The notes below the pieces were generated by a model, which saw only the letters and a program-made list of their open reading frames with translations, ran no database searches and was not told the DNA's origin. Made by a program: the position numbers and the translations under genes. DNA of 64,000 bases from contig CP036296.1 in assembly GCA_007751255.1 (NCBI GenBank), positions 6,696,001 to 6,760,000 on the forward strand. Direction: 5' to 3'. Below, one piece after another: positions 40,705-49,347 of this stretch (positions are counted from its first letter, which is position 1; every line of letters begins with the position of its first letter). The DNA comes from Engelhardtia mirabilis (GTDB lineage Bacteria; Planctomycetota; UBA1135; GCA-002686595).

Positions 40705-41733
40705 ATGCCCCTGCGATTGGTCGCGATCCGCGTTCCCCTGGCCCGAGCCGGGCTGGTGCGGAGCGTCGTCGAAGCCGCGGGCTACGACGCCCTGTGGTTG
40801 GACGAGAACGAGTCGCGCGCCTACTGCCAGGTGGTGGTCGACCGCCAGGACGTGGCGCCCCTCTTGGACGAGTTGAGCAATCACTTCCCGGGCGAGTCGG
40901 ACCTGCACGCGGCCGTGCTCGAAGTCTCGGCGGTGCTGCCCGAGCGCGCGCGCGAGGACCCCGAGCCCGAGCCCAACCAAGCCCCGCCGAGTCGCTGGCC
41001 CTGGCGTTCCACCCGCTCCGTCAGCCGTGAGGAGCTCAAGACCCAGTTGGCCCAGGGCGCGGAGGTCGACGACGTCTTCCTGATCACGGTGCTGCTGTCG
41101 GCCCTGGTGGCGGCCGTGGGGCTGGTGCAGGGCAACGTCGCGGTGGTGGTGGGCGCAATGGTGATCGCACCCCTCCTGGGCCCGAACATGTCCCTGGCCC
41201 TGGCCACGACCCTGGGCGACGGCGAGCTGTTCAGCCGCTCGATCCGCTGCAACGCCGTGGGGGCCGGCGCGGGGCTGGGGCTGGCGATCCTGATCGGCGC
41301 GCTCTTCCCCCTGACCGAGCCCTTCGGAGTCGAGGTCGCCTCCCGCACCCACCTGGGCTTCGCCGACCTGGCCCTGGCCCTGGCGTCGGGGGCCGCCGGC
41401 GCCCTCGCGCTGACGGCCGGCGCCAAGAGCTCTCTAGTGGGCGTGATGGTGGCCGTGGCCCTGATGCCGCCCCTGGTGGTGACGGGCATGCTGCTGGCCA
41501 GCGGCCACCCGGGCGCGGCCGGGTCCGCCGCCATGGTCGTCGCCGCCAACGTGATCTGCGTCATCCTGGCTGCGGTGGCCACCTTCCTGGGCCGGGGCAT
41601 CCGGCCACGGGCTTGGTGGGAGGCCGAGGCGTCGGCGCGGCGCTCCAGGCACGCGCTGACGGTCTGGATCGCCCTGCTCGCCGTGGCCGCGGTCTTCATC
41701 GCCGCCACCGAGTTGGGCTGGCTGGAGACCTGA
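40705..41733 (+). CDS. DUF389 (TIGR00341-type) membrane protein
   Basis: 342 residues. A soluble N-terminal region (1-110, ferredoxin-like) is followed by six or more hydrophobic helices. The family core is clear: VDDVFLITVLLSALVAAVGL, GNVAVVVGAMVIAPLLGPNM, LALATTLGDGELF, GAAGALALTAGAKSSLVGVM and VALMPPLVVTGMLLASG. The DUF389 family has no established biochemical role. The repeated Gly-Ala-Met-x-x-Ala-Pro-Leu and Ala-Leu-Met-Pro-Pro elements look like two inverted membrane repeats, hinting at a channel or transporter, but that is an inference. It stands alone. Confidence 0.9.
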   Translation: MPLRLVAIRVPLARAGLVRSVVEAAGYDALWLDENESRAYCQVVVDRQDVAPLLDELSNHFPGESDLHAAVLEVSAVLPERAREDPEPEPNQAPPSRWPWRSTRSVSREELKTQLAQGAEVDDVFLITVLLSALVAAVGLVQGNVAVVVGAMVIAPLLGPNMSLALATTLGDGELFSRSIRCNAVGAGAGLGLAILIGALFPLTEPFGVEVASRTHLGFADLALALASGAAGALALTAGAKSSLVGVMVAVALMPPLVVTGMLLASGHPGAAGSAAMVVAANVICVILAAVATFLGRGIRPRAWWEAEASARRSRHALTVWIALLAVAAVFIAATELGWLET

Positions 41734-41864
41734 CTCGGGGTCCGGCGCCCCTGAGGCGCGGCGCAGCTCCAGGAGCCCATTCGAGGGGTCCGGTCCAGAT
41801 TCGGCCGATGGTCTCAAGCGGGGCCGGTGGTCCTCCGATCCCTCAGGGTCTGGAAGAGGTACCC

Positions 41865-42293
41865 ATGCGAGTCCCCACTCTGCCCCACCGCATGTCTGGC
41901 CGCAGCGGCATGTCCATGCTCGAGCTCGTCGTCTGCTCGACGATCCTGCTCGTCAGTGTCATGGCGGCGGCTCACGCCCAGTTGGATGCGAACCGGCTCA
42001 TGACCGAAGCCCAGCAGACCAACGTGGCCGTTGGCGTCGTCCATGCGGCCCTGGAGTCGGTGCTCGAGGTCGACCTGGAACAACTGGTAGCCGGCGAGGC
42101 GGCGGTGCAGATCGGCGGCGAGGTTCCCGTGGCCCAGGATCTGCTCGCGGGACAATCCGTCGTGCTCGACACCCCCGGGTTCGACCCCGCCGCCGACGAC
42201 ATGCCCGATTCCCTCGAAGTCCGCACCACCTTGACCTGGACCTCGCTGACCGGCCACCAGCGGCAGATGACCATGGCGGGGGTGCTGCGTTGA
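41865..42293 (+). CDS. Type IV pilin-like / pseudopilin protein
   Basis: 142 residues from the ATG at 41865, preceded by GGAAGAGGT. A 15-residue leader ends in Gly15 before MSMLELVVCSTILLVSVMAA, with the conserved glutamate at mature position 5 (Glu20), the signature for prepilin peptidase. The N-terminal hydrophobic helix continues to residue 38. The short remainder (LTWTSLTGHQRQMTMAGVL) has the look of a PilV/GspI-like minor pilin. It starts a four-gene run with overlaps (TTGA) and so is likely a minor component of a pilus or type II secretion-like apparatus; the assembly ATPase and platform are not in this window. Confidence 0.8.
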   Translation: MRVPTLPHRMSGRSGMSMLELVVCSTILLVSVMAAAHAQLDANRLMTEAQQTNVAVGVVHAALESVLEVDLEQLVAGEAAVQIGGEVPVAQDLLAGQSVVLDTPGFDPAADDMPDSLEVRTTLTWTSLTGHQRQMTMAGVLR

Positions 42294-42955
42294 GGCCTGC
42301 GGGTGCGCGGTCGCGACGGGGCTTCACGCTGATCGAGATCTCGATCACCTTGACCCTGTTCGGTTCGATCGTGGGCGCTTTCCTGTTGGCGACGACGCGC
42401 AGTCGCTCGTTGACCGACACCCAGTCGATCCGGCTCGATCTCGAAGCCGAAGTCCTCGACGTGGTCCGCAACCTGCGGCGGGAGCTGGGGCGCTCGGGCT
42501 ACGCGACGGTCGACGGCCAGGACTTCCCGCTGATCTTCGACCCGGGCCAGAGCGTCCTGGTCGACTTCCAGCACGACGACCCCCAGGCGCTCAGCGAGGT
42601 CGATCCGACCGAGCTCGCCTACCTGGTGGCCAGCGACGCCGACGGCGACGATTGGCCCGACCTCGACGCTGACAACGCGGTCCAATGGTCCGACGAGCGC
42701 CGCGCCCTCTTGCTGGTGCCCAACGCGCAGGGATTCAACGATCTCGTGCTGCGCTCGACCGAAGCGGCTGATCGCATTCTCTCCCGCCGCGCCCTGTATC
42801 TGCGCTGCGAGACGACCTCGGACACCGGCTTCGAGATCCCCTTGCGTGGGGTGCGAGTGCAATTCGTCCTGGGTCGCCAGGAACCCAATGGGCGCGAGTT
42901 GACGCGCACCTCGACGGAAGTCTTCGTACTTGCCAACGGAGGACTCGGAGTTTGA
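42290..42955 (+). CDS. Type IV pilin-like minor pilin (PilW/GspJ-like)
   Basis: 221 residues from a TTG that overlaps the previous stop (TTGA). The leader is 11 residues ending RRG, followed by FTLIEISITLTLFGSIVGAF, with glutamate at mature position 5 (Glu16). The rest is a soluble domain with the PilW/GspJ-type pattern LEAEVLDVVRNLRRELGRSG and a long acidic region (VASDADGDDWPDLDADNAVQ). It ends in an overlap with the next gene (TTGA). It is probably a minor pilin that primes assembly together with the preceding and following proteins. A non-ATG start may lower its level. Confidence 0.8.
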   Translation: MRPAGARSRRGFTLIEISITLTLFGSIVGAFLLATTRSRSLTDTQSIRLDLEAEVLDVVRNLRRELGRSGYATVDGQDFPLIFDPGQSVLVDFQHDDPQALSEVDPTELAYLVASDADGDDWPDLDADNAVQWSDERRALLLVPNAQGFNDLVLRSTEAADRILSRRALYLRCETTSDTGFEIPLRGVRVQFVLGRQEPNGRELTRTSTEVFVLANGGLGV

Positions 42956-44790
42956 AGCTACGCACCTCGCAACACCTCCACGGAGCGCGCCGACGGCGGG
43001 GCTCCCTGCTGGTTTGGACCGCCTTCATCGCCATGGCGGTCTTGGCCACGACCATGGTCTCCGTCTCGGTCTCGGGCTCCGCCAGCCGACTGGCCCAGGG
43101 CAACGCGCGGCGAGTTGCCGCCGAAGAGGTCGCTGCGGCCGCCGCCGAGGAGGCCGCAGCGCGGATCAAGACTTCCCTGATGGTCGGTGAAGAGGTGCCG
43201 GCCGACGGCAGGCTCGTGATGACTACCGGCAGCGGGAGCTACACGATCGAGACCGTGGGCGCGATGACCACGACGAAAGACGATTCCGGCCTGACCGGCA
43301 ACGATCAGCTCTATCGCATCGAGGCCTTCGGCGAACACGAGGGCACGCGCAGCCGCGTCCGCCGACTGGTCGTGGCGCGCTCCGTGCCGATGTTCCAGTA
43401 CGCCCTGATGCACGAGAACGATCTGATCTTCTGGAACCCGGCACCCCTGGAGATCAACGGTCCAGTCCACACCAACGGCGATCTGCACATCCTTTCGCGC
43501 CGCGATCTGGTCTTCAACACCAACGTGATCCGCGTCGCGGGCGAGGTGCACCTCGGTGCGCCCTGGGACGAGTGGTACGAGGGTTGGGAGGATTGGTGGG
43601 AAGGCCAGGCCGTGGATCCGCAGATTCGGCGCTGGGTCGAGGACCCCTTCCACCCCGGCGAGCCCGAGGAGTACGAGACCCTGCCGACCCGCGACAGCCT
43701 GCGCGACATGGGTATCGACGCCGACAACGGCCTCGACTCGAGCTTCACCGAAGGCTACGACGCGAACGACGACGACGACTTCGACGACTGGCAAGACATC
43801 GCGCCCTACATGGCCGAGGTCCTGGAGCGCTTCTCGCCGCCGGATGGGTACAAGGGCGACGGCACCGGCAACACGCTGCAGAGCGTCGAGCACGGCGACC
43901 ACCAGGTGGAGATGCCGCCGCTGGAGTCGTTCGAGATGTACGTGGAGGGCGATGACCTGATGTGGGACGACCTGACTGGCACCTACATCGAGGCCACGCC
44001 AGGGAACGGCACCCACTCCAAGGGCACCTGGTACGCCAACGCCGACCTCTCGATCATCAGCCACGAGGACGGTAGCTGGAACGCCTACGACAAGGAGGGC
44101 AACGACCTCACCGCCGAGATCTCCGACGCCATCGAGGCCTCCGAGCTGTACGACGCCCGCCAGGCGGACGGCAGCGACGAGTACATCCAGAACACGATCA
44201 TCGACCTCAAGCGTCTGGGCCAACTGGGCTACTTCCCGGCCAACGGCCTGCTGTACCTGGCGGGCGAAGGCGCCGGTGAGGGTACGGACGTGAAGGGCTT
44301 CCAGCTCACCGAGGGCAAGCACCTCAAGGGTGACCTGACGGTCGTCTCGCCCAACTCGATCTACATCCACGGCGACTACAACTTCGCCAGTGAGAACCCG
44401 GCCGCGGTGATGGCGGACTCGATCAATCTGCTGTCGAACGATTGGGACGGGACGAAGGAGCCCGGCGAGCTGCCGAAGGCCAGCGACACCATCTACAACT
44501 GCGCGATGGTGATGGGAGACTCGCGCCCCGAGGCCGGCTACCAGAACGGCGGCGCGGTCAACCTCGCTCGCTACCACGAGGACTGGTCGGGTGGGGTCGA
44601 GGCCGCGATCCACGGCTCGATCGTCTGCACCGGCTACAGCCGCTACGCGACCGGCAAGTTCGTGCTCGGTGACGACTACTACCTCGCCCCCAGCCGGGTC
44701 TGGACCTTCAACGAGGACTTCACGGACCCGGAAGAGCTGCCCCCCTTCACACCTTCCTTCGTCAACGTCTACGACGCTGCGATCTGGTGA
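42952..44790 (+). CDS. PilX/DUF4900-like exported protein
   Basis: 612 residues from a TTG overlapping the previous stop. The N-terminus is basic (GARRRRGSLLVW) and then hydrophobic (TAFIAMAVLATTMVSVSVSG), as in PilX-type minor pilin proteins, although no clear prepilin glutamate is seen. A PilX-like region follows to about residue 130. Residues about 150-560 carry a DUF4900-like beta-rich region: NGPVHTNGDLHI, VVSPNSIYIHGDYNF, GSIVCTGYSRYA. The middle is strikingly acidic (YDANDDDDFDDWQD). Position after two pilin-like genes suggests a large surface or tip component, function unknown. Confidence 0.75.
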   Translation: MKLRTSQHLHGARRRRGSLLVWTAFIAMAVLATTMVSVSVSGSASRLAQGNARRVAAEEVAAAAAEEAAARIKTSLMVGEEVPADGRLVMTTGSGSYTIETVGAMTTTKDDSGLTGNDQLYRIEAFGEHEGTRSRVRRLVVARSVPMFQYALMHENDLIFWNPAPLEINGPVHTNGDLHILSRRDLVFNTNVIRVAGEVHLGAPWDEWYEGWEDWWEGQAVDPQIRRWVEDPFHPGEPEEYETLPTRDSLRDMGIDADNGLDSSFTEGYDANDDDDFDDWQDIAPYMAEVLERFSPPDGYKGDGTGNTLQSVEHGDHQVEMPPLESFEMYVEGDDLMWDDLTGTYIEATPGNGTHSKGTWYANADLSIISHEDGSWNAYDKEGNDLTAEISDAIEASELYDARQADGSDEYIQNTIIDLKRLGQLGYFPANGLLYLAGEGAGEGTDVKGFQLTEGKHLKGDLTVVSPNSIYIHGDYNFASENPAAVMADSINLLSNDWDGTKEPGELPKASDTIYNCAMVMGDSRPEAGYQNGGAVNLARYHEDWSGGVEAAIHGSIVCTGYSRYATGKFVLGDDYYLAPSRVWTFNEDFTDPEELPPFTPSFVNVYDAAIW

Positions 44791-45287
44791 TCAACGCCCC
44801 CGTCGCCATGAAACCCAATCGACGTACCCGCATCCTGGTCGACCGGGACCTGCAACTGCGCTTCGCGCTGATCGTGCTGCTGGCTTCGACCAGCGCCGTC
44901 TTCATCCAGACGGCCCTGACCAGCTTCATGATCGGCCGCCTGGCCGAGCAATTGCCCAATGACGGTCGGGCCCTGATGACCGACGTGCCCGGAGCCCTGG
45001 CGCTCAACGCAGGCATCACCCTGGCAGTCACGGTCCCGTGGCTGGTGTTCCTCTCGCTCCTGGGCACCTTCCGCGTCTTCGGCCCGATGGTCGGCTTCCG
45101 CAACTTCATGCGCGACGTGGCCGCGGGGCGTCGGAGTTCCGCACTCACGATCCGCAAGGGCGACCACCTGCAGGACGTGTGTGACCTGCTCAACGAAGTG
45201 ACGGAGCCTCTGCGGGCGGACATCGCCGAGCGCCAGGGCAAGGGCGACGACGAGTCGAGTTCCGGAGCGATCGACCGAGCGGCGTAG
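44787..45287 (+). CDS. Two-helix membrane protein with HAMP-like segment
   Basis: 166 residues from a GTG overlapping the previous stop (GTGA); an ATG at 44808 is an alternative. Two hydrophobic segments are seen: FALIVLLASTSAVFIQTAL and LNAGITLAVTVPWLVFLSLL. These are separated by a 45-residue outer loop. The C-terminal part, RVFGPMVGFRNFMRDVAAGR and LTIRKGDHLQDVCDLLNEV, has the proline-containing helix and acidic pattern of HAMP linkers, then ends without a signalling output domain. It may be a membrane adaptor for the pilin-like system; that is inference from position. Confidence 0.7.
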   Translation: MINAPVAMKPNRRTRILVDRDLQLRFALIVLLASTSAVFIQTALTSFMIGRLAEQLPNDGRALMTDVPGALALNAGITLAVTVPWLVFLSLLGTFRVFGPMVGFRNFMRDVAAGRRSSALTIRKGDHLQDVCDLLNEVTEPLRADIAERQGKGDDESSSGAIDRAA

Positions 45288-45313
45288 GCGGACGTCAGGT
45301 GCCAGGCACAAAA

Positions 45314-45331
45314 CCGCGGCCTACGCCGCGG
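45314..45331 (-). terminator. Intrinsic-like terminator for the leftward membrane protein gene
   Basis: Read leftward, CCGCGG, loop CGTAGG, CCGCGG, then TTTTG. A 6-base palindromic stem with a short T-run follows the stop at 45336 by a few bases. It also lies after the rightward gene stop at 45287. Confidence 0.55.
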
Positions 45332-45335
45332 GCGG

Positions 45336-46373
45336 CTACATGGAAATCTGGAACTCGTCCTCGTCGGAGATCGGGTACTGGGGCCCGCCGGGCCCGCCGA
45401 TGCGCTCCTTCCAGGGGTCGGCGCGCTTGGGCCGCACGACCCGCGAGCTGACCGCCAGGGCCGCCGCGTAGCGCGCTCCGTCGAAGATCTGGCGCACCAC
45501 GACCGTGGTCACGGTCAGCCCCAAGAGGGCGAGCACCCGCCACAGGCTGGCCGACTCGCGCAGGCCCTCTTGCAGTAGCGGCCCGGCGATCGCCCCGCAG
45601 CCCAACAGGAACGCGAAGTCGACCACGAACAGGAGCGCCATCGGACGCAGGGTCTGGATCGGGTGGCGCAGGATGGTCCCGAGCGCGCGCAGGGAGCCGA
45701 AGACGACCGAACTCTGGCTCTGCAACGCGATCCGCACGCGGGTGTAGGTCGCCCAGGTCCACAGGCCGGACAAGGTCAGGGCGTAGAGGCCGTCCTGGAG
45801 CCAGACCAGGCGACGCACGGTCAGCTCACTGGTGGCGAACTCGCTGTCGCCGCCGGGCCAGCCCATCCAGCCCTCGAGCACGACCTGGCGCCAGGTATCG
45901 CCAAGGAACAGACGCCCTGCGATGTCGGTCAGCACCAGGAACAGCAGCGACAGGCGCACGAAACGCCAGAAGTAGCGCACGCCCCCGTGGAAGTAGCGCC
46001 GCGTGACACTGGTGCGCGAGGGGTCGAGCAGGGTGCCGAGCCAACCGCCGGCGGTGAACACGCCGAAGAAGACTGCCACCAATGCCAGCCAACCGGCCGT
46101 GGTCGCGAGGGAGTCGTAGAGCTGCGACAGTCCCTGTGCCTGGTCGGTGCGGAAGGTCGCGTCCATGTTGAACGCCTGACTGCCGGGGGCATAGCGCGTG
46201 GCCACCGTGTCGGCGACCCAGGCGTGGGTCGGCAGGGTCACCACCAAGGCCAGGGCGCACACGCCGATGGAGCTGAAGACCCAGGCCATCGGTCGCACGA
46301 AGGCACGCCGCAGGGCGACGAGAAAGACGGGCGTGTCGAGGCGGGCGCGCCCGCGTTCGGAGGACAGTTCCAT
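45336..46373 (-). CDS. Multi-pass membrane protein of unknown function
   Basis: 345 residues from the ATG at 46373; an earlier ATG in this frame lies inside the M1 peptidase gene. About six hydrophobic helices are seen (AWVFSSIGVCALALVVTL, LALVAVFFGVFTAGGWLG, FVRLSLLFLVLTDIAGRLF, LALLGLTVTTVVVRQIF among them). A 50-residue periplasmic-looking loop follows helix 1. I recognise no family. The start is two bases after the M1 peptidase stop on the same strand, so the two are co-transcribed, and the membrane protein may work with the exported peptidase. Confidence 0.75.
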   Translation of the reverse strand: MELSSERGRARLDTPVFLVALRRAFVRPMAWVFSSIGVCALALVVTLPTHAWVADTVATRYAPGSQAFNMDATFRTDQAQGLSQLYDSLATTAGWLALVAVFFGVFTAGGWLGTLLDPSRTSVTRRYFHGGVRYFWRFVRLSLLFLVLTDIAGRLFLGDTWRQVVLEGWMGWPGGDSEFATSELTVRRLVWLQDGLYALTLSGLWTWATYTRVRIALQSQSSVVFGSLRALGTILRHPIQTLRPMALLFVVDFAFLLGCGAIAGPLLQEGLRESASLWRVLALLGLTVTTVVVRQIFDGARYAAALAVSSRVVRPKRADPWKERIGGPGGPQYPISDEDEFQISM

Positions 46374-46375
46374 GG

Positions 46376-49195
46376 TCAGCCCCCGAAACCCTTGTACCAG
46401 TGCATCGCGTGGGCCGCTTGGCCGAACACGCGCTCGGCCCAACGCAGGGCGGTGACCGACTCGGAGTCCGCATACCACTCGTTGTTCGAGCGGTCGGTAT
46501 CGATGAAGTAGCCGCGGTCGGGGTCGACGGCGGCGCTCTTCAACTTCGAGGCGCTGGCGTAGGTGAGCTTGATCCAGCGCCGCCCGAGCTGTTCTTCGCG
46601 GGTCCAGGTGTACTCCTCGATGGCCCCGTCCTCGAACTCGAGGCGCACGAGCACCGGTAGGGAGAGGGAGCCGCTGCGCTCGACGGTCACTTCAACGGTC
46701 CACGGGCGGTCCGGGCCGTCCGTGTCGGAGCTCGCGGCGCTCTCGGTGGAAGAGTCGTCGGAGTCGGAACCAGCGGGACCATCCAAGGTCGTCGGTCCAC
46801 CGGTCGCGGCTGGGCTCGCATCCTCTGCGCCCCCGGCAGCCGCTGCCCTTCCGCCGCCGATGTCGCCTCCGTCCCCGGCCCCTCCGTCCCCGGCCCCTCC
46901 GACGCCCGGCTGCTCCGCCGGCTCCAGGCCCAGCTCACCATCACCCGCCTGCGCCTCATCGGCGCTCGGGTCGGAGCCCGCTTCCTCGATGACGAAGCGC
47001 CCGTCCTCGTCCATGAAGGCGCCCAGCTCCGCGCCCTCGCGACGCTGGGACACCCCGATCGACCAGTCGACCGTGCCCGTCCCGCGGAACATCTCGTCGA
47101 AGTACCAGCCGAGCTCGAGGTCGAGCCCGGTGCCCTGCTCGAACGAGTTGAAGAAGTCGTCGGGGTAGGGATGGCCGAAGCGCCAATCCCGGGCGAAGGC
47201 CCGCATACCGCGCAAGAATGCCGAGTCGCCGTCCTGACCCGAGGCCGCGCTCAGGAAGGCCGGCGTCGAGCGCAGGACCGTCGCCGTGCGCGCATAGGTG
47301 TTGGTGTAGTGGCTGCCGCGATCGACCGAGTTCCAGGCCCAGTTGTCGATCGGGTCGCGGTCGGCGTTCGAGAGGTAGCCGCTGCGGTCACTCCAACGGG
47401 GGTCGCTCTCGCGCGGCGCCGCGGTCAGCAGCGGTTGGTCGCGCCACCAGTCGACGAAGCCGCTGGAGCGCACCGGTCGAACCTGGGCGAAGTCGTCCAA
47501 CCCGAGCCACTCGAGGGGCGGAACGGGCACTCGCCGCAGGGCCATGGCGCTGCCCGCCGAGCCGGTGCCGACGCGCAGGAGCCGCACGCCGCGCAGGGGC
47601 ACCCCGCCGTAGCTGGTGGTGTCTTGGCTGTCGCCCCAGACCCGAGCGATCACCTCGGAGTCGGCGTAGGAGTTGAGGCCCTCGTCCAGCCAGGCGGCCT
47701 CGAACTCGTTGTTGCCCGAGAGCATGTAGAACCACTGGTGCCCAGCCTCGTGCACGGTGACGCCCTCGGGCGAGTGCATCCAGGGATGGCTGAACAGGCG
47801 CGTGCCCGCGGTGAAGATCGTCGGGTACTCCATGCCGCCCGCGGCCGAGGCGCCCCACGCGGGGTCGACCACGGTGATGCGCTCGAAGGGGTACTCGCCG
47901 AACCACAGGCCGTAGAAGAACAGCGCGGCACAGGTGGCGTGGATGTGGCGATCGGCTTGGACCTCGCGCTCGGGCTGGATCAGCGCCTCGACGGTCACCT
48001 CGCGCAGGCCGGGAACGAAGTCCTCGCCGAAGGCCCGGCGCGCCCGCTCGACCTCTTCGGGGTAGCGGTCGGCCCACTCCTGGAAGCGGAAGGTCTTGGA
48101 CTTGGTGTAGAAGTCGGGATCGGCCGTCCACATGAAGTCGTGGACCAGGAGCTCGCGGCCCGACTCCGGATCGGGGCGCTCGCGGTCGTCCATCGACGGC
48201 GCCGCAAAGCTGACCTCGACCCGATCCCCGCGCGCGAGCTCGCGCGTCTCCACGCCGCTGGCATAGACCCGATCGGCGAACTCGGCCGGCAGGTCGAGCA
48301 CCACGTCGTAGGTGCCGTAGTCCGCGTACCACTCACTGAAGGCGTGGAACTGGTGGCAGTTCCATCCGCGCCCCTCTTCGTAGACGCCGAGCTTCGGGAA
48401 CCACTGGGCGACCAGCAGGAAGTCGTCCTTGGTTCCGGTGCGGCGGCGCACCCGCGGCAGGCGCGACGACCAATCGACCAGGACCTCGGCGGTCTCCCCG
48501 GGCTCCACGGCCTCGGGCAGCTCGACCCGGAACACGGTCCGGTCGGCAGTGTTTCCGTCGGTGGGCTGCTCCCAGGTCAGGCTCGGCGCGAGGTCCAGCT
48601 CGCTGCCGTCTGCCCGCCGCAGCCGGATCGACTCGATCTCGCTCCAACCCCAGCCGTCGGTCATCAGGTGACCGCGCAGGCGCCCGCCCGCCGCGGTCAG
48701 GTGGGTGGTGCGGTTGTTCGCGAAGGCGTTGAGGTAGAGGTGGAACCACAGCTCCTCGACCGAGTCCGAGGTGTTGTTGGTCCAACGCAGGGTCTCGCGG
48801 CCGGACAGGTCGAAGCGCGGCTGGCCGTCGACGACGATCGGCTCGACCCGCGCCCGGATGGTGTAGTCCGTGCGGCAGCGGCCGCCCGCGCCCAGGGTCT
48901 CGAGGACCGGCCCCTGGACGAAACTGTCGCGCCGGGGCCCGCCGCCGCTCTCGACCCGCCTGGGCTGCGGGGGTCCTTCGGGCTCTTGGAGGCCCGCGCC
49001 CTGGGACTGTGGGCTCCCCTGGACTGGGGCGACGAACTCCACGGACCCGGAACTATCTTCCCCCTCCTGGCACGCCGCTGCGGCCGGAGCCAACAGCAGG
49101 CAGGCCAGGCCGGCCGATGAGAGTAGCTCGATCAGCCCCGTGAAGGGCGGCTGCCCGGCGCCGGTGCCCGTGGCTCGATGGCTTCCTAAATCCAT
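46376..49195 (-). CDS. M1-family zinc metallopeptidase lipoprotein with glycine/aspartate-rich linker
   Basis: 939 residues. A signal-like stretch ends in a lipobox-like AAAC near residue 42. The M1 fold covers about 110-700. The zinc site is His482-Glu483-x-x-His486 and Glu505 (VHEAGHQWFY, then WLDEGLNSY 18 residues later), exact M1 spacing. The exopeptidase motif is GGMEYPTIF in place of GxMEN. Residues about 745-835 are low-complexity (EQPGVGGAGDGGAGDGGD, SDSDDSSTESAASSD), followed by a 100-residue beta domain (VEVTVERSGSLSLPVLVRLE). The variant GGMEY and large size fit the exported bacterial M1 group rather than cytoplasmic PepN. Confidence 0.88.
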   Translation of the reverse strand: MDLGSHRATGTGAGQPPFTGLIELLSSAGLACLLLAPAAAACQEGEDSSGSVEFVAPVQGSPQSQGAGLQEPEGPPQPRRVESGGGPRRDSFVQGPVLETLGAGGRCRTDYTIRARVEPIVVDGQPRFDLSGRETLRWTNNTSDSVEELWFHLYLNAFANNRTTHLTAAGGRLRGHLMTDGWGWSEIESIRLRRADGSELDLAPSLTWEQPTDGNTADRTVFRVELPEAVEPGETAEVLVDWSSRLPRVRRRTGTKDDFLLVAQWFPKLGVYEEGRGWNCHQFHAFSEWYADYGTYDVVLDLPAEFADRVYASGVETRELARGDRVEVSFAAPSMDDRERPDPESGRELLVHDFMWTADPDFYTKSKTFRFQEWADRYPEEVERARRAFGEDFVPGLREVTVEALIQPEREVQADRHIHATCAALFFYGLWFGEYPFERITVVDPAWGASAAGGMEYPTIFTAGTRLFSHPWMHSPEGVTVHEAGHQWFYMLSGNNEFEAAWLDEGLNSYADSEVIARVWGDSQDTTSYGGVPLRGVRLLRVGTGSAGSAMALRRVPVPPLEWLGLDDFAQVRPVRSSGFVDWWRDQPLLTAAPRESDPRWSDRSGYLSNADRDPIDNWAWNSVDRGSHYTNTYARTATVLRSTPAFLSAASGQDGDSAFLRGMRAFARDWRFGHPYPDDFFNSFEQGTGLDLELGWYFDEMFRGTGTVDWSIGVSQRREGAELGAFMDEDGRFVIEEAGSDPSADEAQAGDGELGLEPAEQPGVGGAGDGGAGDGGDIGGGRAAAAGGAEDASPAATGGPTTLDGPAGSDSDDSSTESAASSDTDGPDRPWTVEVTVERSGSLSLPVLVRLEFEDGAIEEYTWTREEQLGRRWIKLTYASASKLKSAAVDPDRGYFIDTDRSNNEWYADSESVTALRWAERVFGQAAHAMHWYKGFGG

Positions 49196-49269
49196 GCAGG
49201 ATAGAGACTTGAGCCGCAGGGACGAGGGAGGCGAGAGGCCCCACGGGCACGCCCAGGATTCTAGGCGAA

Positions 49270-49301
49270 TCCGCTCATGCCCGCACGGAGGGCTCCGATA
49301 A
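49270..49301 (+). promoter_or_regulatory. Candidate sigma-28 (FliA) promoter of the flgM-like gene
   Basis: TCCGATAA (49294-49301) closely matches the flagellar sigma -10 box GCCGATAA. Upstream, CGCTCA (49273-49278) begins a segment shared with the fliD upstream region (CGCTCA, 15-16 bases, [AT]CCGATAA). The -35 box differs from the enterobacterial TAAA. The predicted leader is about 35-45 bases. FliA is encoded in this window. Confidence 0.6.
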
Positions 49302-49347
49302 AGAGGCTGGCCTCAGGACTTCCCAGAAGGGCCAGAAGGAATCCGAC

